A stretch of DNA of 64,000 bases from NCBI GenBank assembly GCA_934667475.1, contig CAKUMB010000003.1, positions 1 through 64,000 of the forward strand, read 5' to 3'. The position numbers and the translations under genes were made by a program. Source of the DNA: an uncultured Muribaculaceae bacterium. GTDB taxonomy: Bacteria > Bacteroidota > Bacteroidia > Bacteroidales > Muribaculaceae. Below are positions 7,819 through 16,108 of the stretch, one piece after another; within the stretch, counting starts at the first letter, position 1, and every line of letters starts with the position of its first letter. The notes beneath the pieces were generated by a model. It was not told the DNA's origin, searched no databases, and saw nothing but the letters and a program-made list of their open reading frames with translations.

Positions 7819-10800
7819 TTAAAGTCCGAATCTAAGAGTGAAGGTGAACTGCTTCGGGTTAGGCGAAGCCACACCGCCACTGTTGAAGAACTCAGGATCC
7901 TGTCCGTTGAGCTTCTTGTCGGCGTAGAGCAGGCAAAGGTTGGTGGTGGCCAGCTTGACTGATGCGCTTGTTAGCTTGAGAGCGTGGAGGATTACGGCCG
8001 GGATGTCGTAGGTGACCGACACCTCTTTCAGGCGGATGAAGTCGCCGTTGGCCACGCGGGCAGTACTGTAGTTATATGCGCTGTAGGCGCGAGAGAGCAG
8101 ACGGTCGGCGTAGTACTGACGGCGCGATGCAATCACAGGCACGTCGGTGTAGGCCTCGTCGCCAGGCATCACCCAGCGGTTTTTGAATTCCTTGGGCATT
8201 GCGGTGAGGTCGCTGTAGGCGGCTGCGAAAGTCGGGGTGAGGCGCACCTTGTTGCCAAAGGCATAGGTGAGGAACACATTGAGGTGGAAACCACGCCAAG
8301 TGACGTTGTTGCCGAAACCGCCGGTATAGGGGGCGTCAACCGGGCCCTCATACTTGAGGTAGCCTGTGTTTTCCCAATCCTGGAAGTTGATGTCGGTGGT
8401 CACAACCTCGCCTGTGGGGCTGAGGAACTGCGGAATACCGTGGCTGTTGAGGCCGACGAAGGGGATTGAGAAGATGGCGCGCTGGGGATAGCCTTCCTTG
8501 GCGAAACCAGAGCTTTGCACGAGGTTCATCACTGTGGAGCGCGATTGCAGCTTGGTGATGGTGTTCTTTGCATAAGAGAATGTGAAGTCGGTGGTCCAAG
8601 TCACGCCGTTGCGGTCGTGAGAGTCGTTGGTGATGTTGCGCGACGAGAGGGTGAACTCAACGCCGTGGGCCGACATCTCGGCAACGTTACCAAACTTGGT
8701 AGAGAAGCCGCCGACACCAGAGTTATACATACGGCCGATGAGGTCGAAGTTGTTACGCTTATACCAGTCGAACACGAGGTTCAGGCGGTTGCTGAAGAAA
8801 CCGAGGTCAACACCGATGTCGAGCTCGTGCTTCTTCTCGTAGGTAAGGTCGCTGTTGGCCAGAGCCGAGATGGCGAGGCCGAGCTCCTGAGCATCGCTCT
8901 CCTGGCGCCAGGGGCGGCTGGGATAGTAGAGGGCCTCGGCGTTGGCGTAGCTCGACGGGCCGCTCTCGGCAGTAAGCGAGTAGCTGGCGCGCAGCTTGGC
9001 GTAGCTGAGATATTTGTTGCCGCTCCACTTTTTGAACCAAGGCTCCTCGTAGATGTTCCAGCCGGCCGACACGTTCCATGTGGGCAGCCAGCGGCTCTGA
9101 CGGGTCTTACCCATCTTGTTGGAACCCTCGTAGCGGAGAGTACCCACCAGCATGTAGCGGCCCATGAAGCTGTAGGTGCCTGTGCCGAAGTATGCAAGGT
9201 TGCGGGTGTTGCCGAACTGGTCGCTGAAGTAAGAACCGTTCTCCTCCTGCATCTGCTTGAAGAGCTCGTGGCGGGTGAAGGGCAGACGGCCGTTGTTGTA
9301 AACGATGCCCCAGCCCTGGAATGCCTCCTGGTGGCGCTGCACCTTGCTGGCCTCCATACCGCCGAGCACATTGATGGTGTGCTTGCCGCCGAGCACTGTG
9401 TTGTATTGGGCAGTGCCGCGGAAGTCGTACTGAGCCACAGAATACTGAGTGTAGTAGAGGATACCGCCCTTAGGCAGCACCGAGATAGGCAGCGAGTTGG
9501 GGTCGTCGGGGTCGGTGTAGAGGTAGGAGTTGCTTGAGCGAATCAAGGCGTCCTCGGGATCGATACCGGCGCGGTAGGCAAGAGCCTGGTTGCTGTTGTC
9601 CTTCACATAGTGGTTCTGGTCGCTGCTGCTGTAGCGGTAAGAGCCAAGGAGGTTGATGTCAAGACCCTTGATTGGGTTGATGTTGAGTTCGCCCTGGAAC
9701 TTGAGGTCTTGCACATTGATGTCGATATAGTTTTCCTGCAACTCGTCGAAGATGTTGAAGTTGCTGTAGTTGCGCTTATACACTGTGTTGGGGTCGAGTG
9801 TGCGCGAAGTGTTCATTGCATAGCTGAAGGGGTTGATGTCGAACGAGCGCTTCACCTCGCCGTTAACGGCATCAATGTCTTGGCTCAGAGTGCCAGGAGC
9901 CTTCTGCTTGCGGTAGCTGTCGCTGGTGAGGATTTTCACCTTGATTTTGTCGGTGAGGCGGTATTGTGCGTTGGCATTGAACGTGTAGCGCTCAACGCGG
10001 CTCGACTTATACCAGCCCGGGTCGTTCATAAGCGACATAGAAGTGTAGAAGTTGCCACGGTCGGTACCGCCCGAGATGCTCACGGCGTGGTTCTGCATGA
10101 CGTTGTTGTTAAACAGCAGGTCGAACCAGTTGGTGTTGCGGAACTCTGCCTCGCGCAGATAGGCGTTTTTGGCCGCTGTGGTGTTGGGCATACCGAAGCT
10201 GCCGTTCTCATAGCTGTTGATAAGGCCATACATGTGGCCATATACACCAGTGTTGGAAGCCTTGGCCAGCGATGAGAACTCGAGCCAGCCTTTTTGCTCC
10301 ATTTCCTTATATATACCCATCTGCTCCTGCGAGTTGCAGATGTTGTATTCGTTGTAGCTGGGTTTCAGGCGGTAGGTGAACTCGCCAGTGTAGTTGATGG
10401 AAGTGTGGCCAGCCTTACCACTCTTGGTGGTGACCACAATCACACCGGCCATGGCCTTTGCACCATATATAGATGTGGCCGAACCATCCTTAAGCACCTG
10501 GAAACTCTCGATGTCGTCGGCGTTGAGGCCGGCGATGGCCGAAGAAATCAGTGTGACGGCATCGCCCGACGAAAGGTCGTCGGCGCTAACGTCGACTGCG
10601 TCTTCGAGCACCACACCATCGACCACCCACAGGGGCTTGGAAGTACCATAGATAGAGGTGGCACCGCGCACGCGGATTTTGGGAGCGGTACCGAACGTAC
10701 CGGTCACATTCTGCACCTGCACACCTGCCACCTTGCCTTCGAGGCCGCGGCTGATGTCGGCCACGCCCGAGAGCTTAGCCTTGTCGGCATCGACCTTGGC

Positions 10801-11175
10801 GGTGGCACCGGTGAAGAGGCGGCGGTCGATTTTCTGCATACCTGTTGCAACGACCTCAACCTCGCCTAGAGTTGTTGACTTAGAGCTGAGCACGACCTTC
10901 ATAGCGGTGCCTGGCGTAACAGCCACCACCTTAGTACCGTGACCAACGTAAGAAACCTCAAGATGCGACTTTGCAGATGGCACATTGAGTGTGAATTTGC
11001 CGTCAATGTCTGTGGTGGTTCCGATAGAGGGTTTCTCTTTAACCTTTATCGATGCTCCAATCACAGGTTCATTGTCGTCAGATGAAATCACGACACCCGT
11101 CACGCTTACCTGGGCAAACGAGCAGAGTGACACAAGTGATATCACCATGAGCAAAAGTAACTTTTTTAGACTCAT
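7819..11175 (-). CDS. SusC/RagA family TonB-linked outer-membrane transporter
   Basis: From the ATG at 11175 the protein has 1118 residues, a normal SusC length. It has a signal peptide (MSLKKLLLLMVISLVSLCSFA) and an N-terminal carboxypeptidase-D-like domain (VTGVVISSDDNEPVIGASIKV to about 110). A TonB box-like segment and plug follow (VRGATSIYGTSKPLWVVDGV, VLKDGSATSIYGAKAMAGVI). The rest is a 22-stranded barrel ending in the aromatic strand FTFTLRFGL. It imports oligomeric substrate bound by its SusD partner using TonB energy. It is the first gene of the minus-strand locus. No ECF sigma, anti-sigma or hybrid two-component gene lies beside it, so control must come from elsewhere. A GTG two codons upstream is a weaker start. 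Confidence 0.95.
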   Translation of the reverse strand: MSLKKLLLLMVISLVSLCSFAQVSVTGVVISSDDNEPVIGASIKVKEKPSIGTTTDIDGKFTLNVPSAKSHLEVSYVGHGTKVVAVTPGTAMKVVLSSKSTTLGEVEVVATGMQKIDRRLFTGATAKVDADKAKLSGVADISRGLEGKVAGVQVQNVTGTFGTAPKIRVRGATSIYGTSKPLWVVDGVVLEDAVDVSADDLSSGDAVTLISSAIAGLNADDIESFQVLKDGSATSIYGAKAMAGVIVVTTKSGKAGHTSINYTGEFTYRLKPSYNEYNICNSQEQMGIYKEMEQKGWLEFSSLAKASNTGVYGHMYGLINSYENGSFGMPNTTAAKNAYLREAEFRNTNWFDLLFNNNVMQNHAVSISGGTDRGNFYTSMSLMNDPGWYKSSRVERYTFNANAQYRLTDKIKVKILTSDSYRKQKAPGTLSQDIDAVNGEVKRSFDINPFSYAMNTSRTLDPNTVYKRNYSNFNIFDELQENYIDINVQDLKFQGELNINPIKGLDINLLGSYRYSSSDQNHYVKDNSNQALAYRAGIDPEDALIRSSNSYLYTDPDDPNSLPISVLPKGGILYYTQYSVAQYDFRGTAQYNTVLGGKHTINVLGGMEASKVQRHQEAFQGWGIVYNNGRLPFTRHELFKQMQEENGSYFSDQFGNTRNLAYFGTGTYSFMGRYMLVGTLRYEGSNKMGKTRQSRWLPTWNVSAGWNIYEEPWFKKWSGNKYLSYAKLRASYSLTAESGPSSYANAEALYYPSRPWRQESDAQELGLAISALANSDLTYEKKHELDIGVDLGFFSNRLNLVFDWYKRNNFDLIGRMYNSGVGGFSTKFGNVAEMSAHGVEFTLSSRNITNDSHDRNGVTWTTDFTFSYAKNTITKLQSRSTVMNLVQSSGFAKEGYPQRAIFSIPFVGLNSHGIPQFLSPTGEVVTTDINFQDWENTGYLKYEGPVDAPYTGGFGNNVTWRGFHLNVFLTYAFGNKVRLTPTFAAAYSDLTAMPKEFKNRWVMPGDEAYTDVPVIASRRQYYADRLLSRAYSAYNYSTARVANGDFIRLKEVSVTYDIPAVILHALKLTSASVKLATTNLCLLYADKKLNGQDPEFFNSGGVASPNPKQFTFTLRFGL

Positions 11176-11181
11176 AAGCAC

Positions 11182-11890
11182 TGATAATTTTTATTTATTT
11201 GTTTTTTAACATATTATACATTAACGCCTTAGTGCAAGAATTAGCATTGGTTGTGCCTACCTCCCTACCCAGCTTCTCGTTTATAAGCCCGGGCATAATG
11301 AAATAGTAACATTACAGTACACTCTATGCAGTTTCTTAACATTAACCTAAAACAATATGCAAAGGAAAACAAAATTTCTCATTAAAACTAATTTTCTTAG
11401 TTAAAAGTGGAGATTTTCAAGAAAATAGTTATGATTTTTATTAAAAAACCTACTATAAATTTTAAGTTTCGCAGATGGCAAATCACGGTAAAAATAGAAA
11501 AATGGCAGCAATGCGGGGTTCAACAACATGTTTTACAACATATTTTTGGCAATTATTTGCATAATTAGTGTTATTGAAATGTCATTTTGAGCATTTCAAT
11601 CAGTAATGTCACAAAAAGGGCCCTTGAGAACCGGTTTTGGGCAAAAAATTGCGATGGATGAAACTTACAATCTGTAAGCAGAGGGAGCAACGTGCCTCCA
11701 CAGCCGCCAGCGGCCAACGTAACCACAGGGCAAAATTTCAAAGCCATCGGACATGGATTGGCAAAATATTCGATTCTCATGGGGTTAACTATGGACATAT
11801 TAAGCATTAATTGGTTGTTTACGCGAGAGTTACACCAAATACAAAGTACACATATTTTACACTCAGAAAATCGGCGGAGTGGATTTTTGA
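11182..11890. other. Long AT-rich intergenic region upstream of susC
   Basis: About 700 bases with no supportable gene separate the divergent susC and pseudouridine synthase genes. It is far more AT-rich than the coding regions, with many A and T runs between 11340 and 11580. Long frames crossing it are extensions of neighbouring genes or their shadows. It is the natural place for susC control sites. I see no clean TTTG/TAnnTTTG pair on the minus strand and no repeat or tRNA. Confidence 0.6.
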
Positions 11891-11891
11891 T

Positions 11892-11922
11892 TTTGACATT
11901 GTGAGTTTGTTCACTATCTTTG
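11892..11922 (+). promoter_or_regulatory. Promoter of the RluA-type pseudouridine synthase gene
   Basis: TTTG at 11892-11895 and TATCTTTG at 11915-11922 are separated by 19 bp, a full match to the Bacteroidota housekeeping promoter. The ATG is 65 bp downstream. Confidence 0.75.
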
Positions 11923-11987
11923 CATATTGTGAGTGCGGCCATCAGACGGCTGCATGCGTACACATTATTATATATATACATTCGGGA

Positions 11988-12692
11988 ATGGAAGTAGTTT
12001 ACGAAGACAACCACATAATAATAGTGAACAAGGCGGCAGGCGAAATAGTGCAAGCCGACAAGACGGGCGACGAGCCTCTGGTGGAAACACTGAAGCGGTG
12101 GATAAAGGAGAAATACCACAAGCCCGGCAACGTGTTTTGCGGAGTGACCCACCGCATCGACCGCCCGACGTGCGGTCTGGTGGTGTTTGCCCGCACAAGC
12201 AAGGGGTTGAGCCGCATGAACGAGCTGTTTCGCAACGGCAAGGTGCACAAGACCTACTGGGCCATAGTGAAGCGCCGTCCGCCCAAGGACGAGGACACCC
12301 TGGTGCACTACCTGACCAGCACCGAGCGCAACAACAAGACATACGCCTCGCTCACCCCGCGGCCGGGGGCGCAGAAGGCCATACTCAGCTACCGCGTGAT
12401 TGCCAGCAGCGACAACTACCACCTGCTGGAGGTGGACCTGAAGACGGGGCGCAAGCACCAGATACGCGTGCAGCTGTCGAGCATAGGCTGCCCCATTAAG
12501 GGCGACCTGAAGTATGGCGCGCAGCGCAGCAACCCCGACGGCGGCATATGCCTGCAGTCGCACCGCATACGCTTCATCCACCCCGTGTCGCTCAAAGAGA
12601 TTGACGTCACCGCCCCAGTGCCCAACGACAACCTGTGGCAGGCACTGGCGCAGAAAGCGGCCGAAAATAGCACGGCAAATGTTTCGGAATGA
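11988..12692 (+). CDS. RluA-family RNA pseudouridine synthase
   Basis: From the ATG at 11988 the product has 234 residues. It converts uridine to pseudouridine in rRNA or tRNA. The RluA catalytic motif is THRIDRPTCG, with catalytic Asp58; the family form is HRLDxxTSG. Later blocks KTYWAIVKRRPP, GRKHQIRVQLSSIGCPIKGDLKYG and LQSHRIRFIHP are all standard for RluA/RluC/RluD enzymes. It has no N-terminal S4 domain, so it is the short single-domain form. The exact target uridine cannot be read from sequence. The frame is open further upstream, but the promoter at 11892-11922 supports the 11988 start. Confidence 0.9.
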   Translation: MEVVYEDNHIIIVNKAAGEIVQADKTGDEPLVETLKRWIKEKYHKPGNVFCGVTHRIDRPTCGLVVFARTSKGLSRMNELFRNGKVHKTYWAIVKRRPPKDEDTLVHYLTSTERNNKTYASLTPRPGAQKAILSYRVIASSDNYHLLEVDLKTGRKHQIRVQLSSIGCPIKGDLKYGAQRSNPDGGICLQSHRIRFIHPVSLKEIDVTAPVPNDNLWQALAQKAAENSTANVSE

Positions 12693-12705
12693 CACGAAAG
12701 TTGAG

Positions 12706-12713
12706 TAAATTTG
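12706..12713 (+). promoter_or_regulatory. Probable -7 element for fumarase
   Basis: TAAATTTG fits TAnnTTTG and lies 59 bp before the fumarase ATG. The expected -33 position falls at the end of the preceding gene and reads GTTTC, only a partial match. Confidence 0.4.
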
Positions 12714-12772
12714 TAGACACAGAAGACAACAACGAATAACAACAATAACTAAAACACTGAAATTTACGAACT

Positions 12773-14431
12773 ATGGCAACAACACCTGAGTTTAAGTACG
12801 CGCCCATGTTCCAGCTGGGCAAGGACAACACAGAGTATTATCTGCTCACCAAAGAGGGTGTGAGCACCGCCGAATTTGAGGGCAAGACCATACTCAAAGT
12901 GCAGAAAGAGGCTCTCACCAAGCTCTCGCAGCAGGCATTCCACGATGTGGAGTTCATGCTGCGCCGCGAGCACAACCTGCAAGTGGCCAAAATCCTCAAA
13001 GACCCCGAGGCTTCGGAAAACGACAAATATGTGGCCCTGCAATTTCTGCGCAACGCCGAGACTGCCGTAAAGGGCATTCTGCCATTCTGCCAGGACACCG
13101 GCACAGCCATCATCCACGGCGAGAAAGGCCAGCGCGTGTGGACCGACTTTGAAGACGAGGAGGCCCTGAGCCGCGGTGTGTACAACACATTCACGCAAGA
13201 CAATCTGCGCTACTCGCAGAACGCCCCGCTCAACATGTATGACGAGGTGAACACCCGCTGCAACCTGCCCGCGCAAATCGACATCGAAGCCACCGAAGGC
13301 GACGAATACCGCTTTGTGATGGTGGCCAAGGGCGGCGGCTCGGCCAACAAGACATACTTCTACCCCATGACCAAGGCCACAATCCAAAACGAGGGCACAC
13401 TGCTGCCCTTCCTGGTGGAGAAGATGAAAACTCTGGGCACAGCAGCCTGCCCGCCCTACCACATTGCATTTGTGATAGGCGGCACCAGCGCAGAGAAAAA
13501 TCTGCTGACGGTGAAGCTCGCCTCGATAAAATATTACGACAACCTGCCCACCACCGGCGACGAGACCGGCCGCGCATTCCGCGACATCGACCTTGAGAAC
13601 AAGCTGCTCGAAGAGGCTCACAAGATTGGCCTTGGCGCACAGTTTGGCGGCAAATATCTGGCCCACGACATTCGCGTGGTGCGCCTGCCGCGCCACGGTG
13701 CAAGCTGCCCCATTGGCATGGGCGTGAGCTGCTCGGCCGACCGCAACATAAAAGCCAAGATCAACAAAGACGGCATCTGGATTGAGAAACTCGACACCAA
13801 TCCGTCGGAGCTGATTCCCGAGGAGTTCCGCCGTCCCGGCGAGGGCGCCAAGGGCATCGAAATCGACCTTGACAAGGGCATCGACGCTGTGCGCAACGAG
13901 CTCACCAAGTATCCCGTGAGCACACGCGTGAGCCTGAAGGGCACCATAATTGTGGCACGCGACATAGCGCACGCCAAGCTCAAGGCACGCCTCGACGCCG
14001 GCGAAGACCTGCCCGCATACTTCAAGGACCACCCCATCTTGTATGCCGGCCCGGCCAAAACTCCCGAAGGCTATCCCTGCGGCAGCATGGGCCCGACCAC
14101 TGCCAACCGCATGGACCCCTACGTTGACGAGTTCCAAGACCACGGCGGCAGCCTGGTGATGATTGCCAAGGGCAACCGCACGCAGGTGGTGACCGACGCC
14201 TGCAAGAAGCACGGCGGCTTCTATCTGGGCACCATTGGCGGCGTGGCCGCAGTGCTGTCGCAGAGCAGCATCAAGAGCATCGAGTGCGTTGAGTATCCCG
14301 AGCTGGGCATGGAGGCCATCTGGAAAATCACCGTTGAAGACTTCCCCGCATTCATCCTGGTTGACGACAAGGGCAACGACTTCTTCAAGCAGCTGAAACC
14401 CTGGACTCCCTGCAGCGCCTGCAAAAAGTAA
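12773..14431 (+). CDS. Class I (iron-sulfur) fumarate hydratase
   Basis: The 552-residue protein is a single-chain class I fumarase, with alpha- and beta-type halves fused as in E. coli FumA/FumB. It interconverts fumarate and malate using an oxygen-sensitive 4Fe-4S cluster. Visible signatures are PFCQDTGTA near residue 105 (cluster Cys), RLPRHGASCPIGMGVSCSAD near 305-320 and GPTTANRMDPYVDEF with GGSLVMIAKGNR near 440-465. The last residues, CSACKK, add further cysteines. It is transcribed alone, with its own terminator 30 bp downstream. In an anaerobic Bacteroidales it serves the reductive branch from malate to fumarate that feeds succinate and propionate formation. Confidence 0.95.
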   Translation: MATTPEFKYAPMFQLGKDNTEYYLLTKEGVSTAEFEGKTILKVQKEALTKLSQQAFHDVEFMLRREHNLQVAKILKDPEASENDKYVALQFLRNAETAVKGILPFCQDTGTAIIHGEKGQRVWTDFEDEEALSRGVYNTFTQDNLRYSQNAPLNMYDEVNTRCNLPAQIDIEATEGDEYRFVMVAKGGGSANKTYFYPMTKATIQNEGTLLPFLVEKMKTLGTAACPPYHIAFVIGGTSAEKNLLTVKLASIKYYDNLPTTGDETGRAFRDIDLENKLLEEAHKIGLGAQFGGKYLAHDIRVVRLPRHGASCPIGMGVSCSADRNIKAKINKDGIWIEKLDTNPSELIPEEFRRPGEGAKGIEIDLDKGIDAVRNELTKYPVSTRVSLKGTIIVARDIAHAKLKARLDAGEDLPAYFKDHPILYAGPAKTPEGYPCGSMGPTTANRMDPYVDEFQDHGGSLVMIAKGNRTQVVTDACKKHGGFYLGTIGGVAAVLSQSSIKSIECVEYPELGMEAIWKITVEDFPAFILVDDKGNDFFKQLKPWTPCSACKK

Positions 14432-14460
14432 AGCGGCACTGACTGCATAATCGCATATAG

Positions 14461-14502
14461 GCGCCCGGCACCAACCAACGAGTTGGCTGCCGGGCGCTTT
14501 TT
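14461..14502 (+). terminator. Terminator of fumarase
   Basis: GCGCCCGGCA (14461-14470) pairs with TGCCGGGCGC (14488-14497), with an inner CCAAC/GTTGG pairing, and is followed by TTTTT. It begins 30 bp after the fumarase stop. Confidence 0.9.
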
Positions 14503-14528
14503 CTGTCTACCTTTTGCCATTTCAGGTA

Positions 14529-14558
14529 GGAAAAAATGCTAAAAAGCATTTTTTTCGC
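14529..14558. terminator. AT-rich bidirectional hairpin between fumarase and tRNA-fMet
   Basis: AAAAAATGCT, AAAA loop, then AGCATTTTTTT make a stem flanked by A and T runs on both sides. It is a possible second terminator insulating the tRNA from fumarase transcription. Confidence 0.55.
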
Positions 14559-14578
14559 ATTTTTTTGGCCCGCCACCC

Positions 14579-14608
14579 TTGACAATTCAGAAATTATGCT
14601 TACCTTTG
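14579..14608 (+). promoter_or_regulatory. Promoter of the initiator tRNA
   Basis: TTG at 14579-14581 and TACCTTTG at 14601-14608 are 19 bp apart. The tRNA begins 11 bp after the -7 element. Confidence 0.75.
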
Positions 14609-14618
14609 CAGTGCAAAT

Positions 14619-14690
<72 letters not shown>

Positions 14691-14697
14691 CTAAGGG

Positions 14698-14737
14698 AAA
14701 GGTTGGATGATGCAATTCATCTGACCTTTATTTTTTC
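14698..14737 (+). terminator. Terminator of tRNA-fMet
   Basis: AAAGGT (14698-14703) pairs with ACCTTT (14724-14729), with an inner GATGA/TCATC stem, and is followed by ATTTTTTC. It begins 7 bases after the tRNA. Confidence 0.8.
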
Positions 14738-14817
14738 CCATTAGAAACATTGGCATCACTCTTATATTGTGTATATCCACGGAAATCATTAATTTTGGAC
14801 TTCACTTAGGAAAAAAG

Positions 14818-15987
14818 ATGAAGAAAATAGCCGTAGTATTCGAAGGAGACATCTATAACCGGTTTGGTGGAACGAATTCCATCCAAAACCGCATTGAGCA
14901 TCTGCGCCAATGCGCCGGCTACGGCATCGACCCATATATGATTCAGGTGTATGACGGCAAAGTGATGAGGCTGCTGCGCAAAAGCGGCGGCACGCCATCG
15001 CGCCCCGCACGCGCCCGCCTGGGCAGCGTGGAGTGCGACATGCGGTGGTCCAAGCGGTCGTGGACCGATGCCGTGGTGCACCGCTGGCTTGGTCAGGAGC
15101 CTCCCATGCTGATGAGCTTCACCAGCCGAGTGGCGCACGAGCTTGAGGGCTACGACCTGATAAGCGCGCACGACCGCATTGGCGGCCTGGCCGCGATGCG
15201 CGCCTCGCAGCTCTATGGCATGCCCTTCTTCATGACCTGGCACGGCTACAGCATACACACCGACCCGTTTCGCGATGCGGTGGTGATGAACCAGACGCGG
15301 CGCCTGCTGCTGGCAGCCACCGACAACTTCTTTGTGAGCAAATCGCTGGCCGAGGTGGCACAGGAAATCGCTCCGGGGTCGAGCGGCAGAGTGCTGTTCA
15401 ACGGTGTGTCGCAACGGTTTCACCGCTACAGCGACCAGAGCCGCGCCGAGCTGAGGCGCAAGCTGGGCGTGGACGGATGCAAGGTGGTGGCCTTTGTGGC
15501 CCGCTTCGACCCGATAAAAAACGCCGAGAGTCTGCCCGACATCTACAGCCGCATCCAGCGCTACTATGAAGGCAAGGTGGCCTTCTGGGCCATAGGCGAC
15601 GGCTGCACCAAGGCCGGCGTGGAGCGGCAAATGACGGTGCCGTGCCGCTTTTGGGGCTATCAGGAGCCCGAGTTGATTCCCGACTTCATGAACTGCATCG
15701 ACGTGCTGGTGCTGCCCAGCAGGCGTGAGGGGCTGCCGCTGGTGTCACTCGAGGCCATAAAGTGCGGTGCGGGAGTGGTGGCGTCGAGCGGAGTGGGCGC
15801 CTCGGAATACATAGGGAGCAACAACGTGTTTGACATAACAGCCCCCGACTTTGCCGAGCACATTAGCCGCCGCGCCGTGGCCATGCTCAACGGCGACGTG
15901 CCGGCACAAACGCTCAACAAAGATATGACCTGGGCCGAAACGGCACAACTCGAAAACGCCATCTACGCCAGCCACCTTTCCCGCTGA
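14818..15987 (+). CDS. Glycosyltransferase family 4 protein
   Basis: The product has 389 residues from the ATG at 14818. It has the two Rossmann halves of a GT-B glycosyltransferase. An N-terminal acceptor half begins MKKIAVVFEGDIYNRFGGTN. The C-terminal half has VAFVARFDPIKNAESLPDIY near 240-260 and the nucleotide-sugar block LPSRREGLPLVSLEAIKCG near 305-325, where EGLPLVSLEA is the GT4 EX7E motif. It transfers a sugar from a nucleotide donor, probably during lipopolysaccharide, capsule or glycoprotein assembly. No other glycan genes surround it, so donor and acceptor are unknown. The frame opens 17 codons earlier, but the MKKIAVVF start fits the family. Confidence 0.85.
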   Translation: MKKIAVVFEGDIYNRFGGTNSIQNRIEHLRQCAGYGIDPYMIQVYDGKVMRLLRKSGGTPSRPARARLGSVECDMRWSKRSWTDAVVHRWLGQEPPMLMSFTSRVAHELEGYDLISAHDRIGGLAAMRASQLYGMPFFMTWHGYSIHTDPFRDAVVMNQTRRLLLAATDNFFVSKSLAEVAQEIAPGSSGRVLFNGVSQRFHRYSDQSRAELRRKLGVDGCKVVAFVARFDPIKNAESLPDIYSRIQRYYEGKVAFWAIGDGCTKAGVERQMTVPCRFWGYQEPELIPDFMNCIDVLVLPSRREGLPLVSLEAIKCGAGVVASSGVGASEYIGSNNVFDITAPDFAEHISRRAVAMLNGDVPAQTLNKDMTWAETAQLENAIYASHLSR

Positions 15988-16108
15988 AGCAAAAAAACAC
16001 AGCGCCACAGGCACACAATTAGCATTAATTTCGCTACCTTTGAACAAGCCTTTGCCCCTGCGGCACGGGCCACAACCACACACATCAACGACCAAACACT
16101 GTAGTCAC

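Noticed and set aside
11571..12695. A 374-codon minus-strand frame upstream of the RluA-type gene
   Set aside because: Its first part is antisense to the pseudouridine synthase and the rest lies in AT-rich intergenic sequence.
12764..14212. A 482-codon minus-strand frame opposite fumarase
   Set aside because: It is a shadow frame; the plus strand encodes a complete fumarase with cluster cysteines and a matching terminator.
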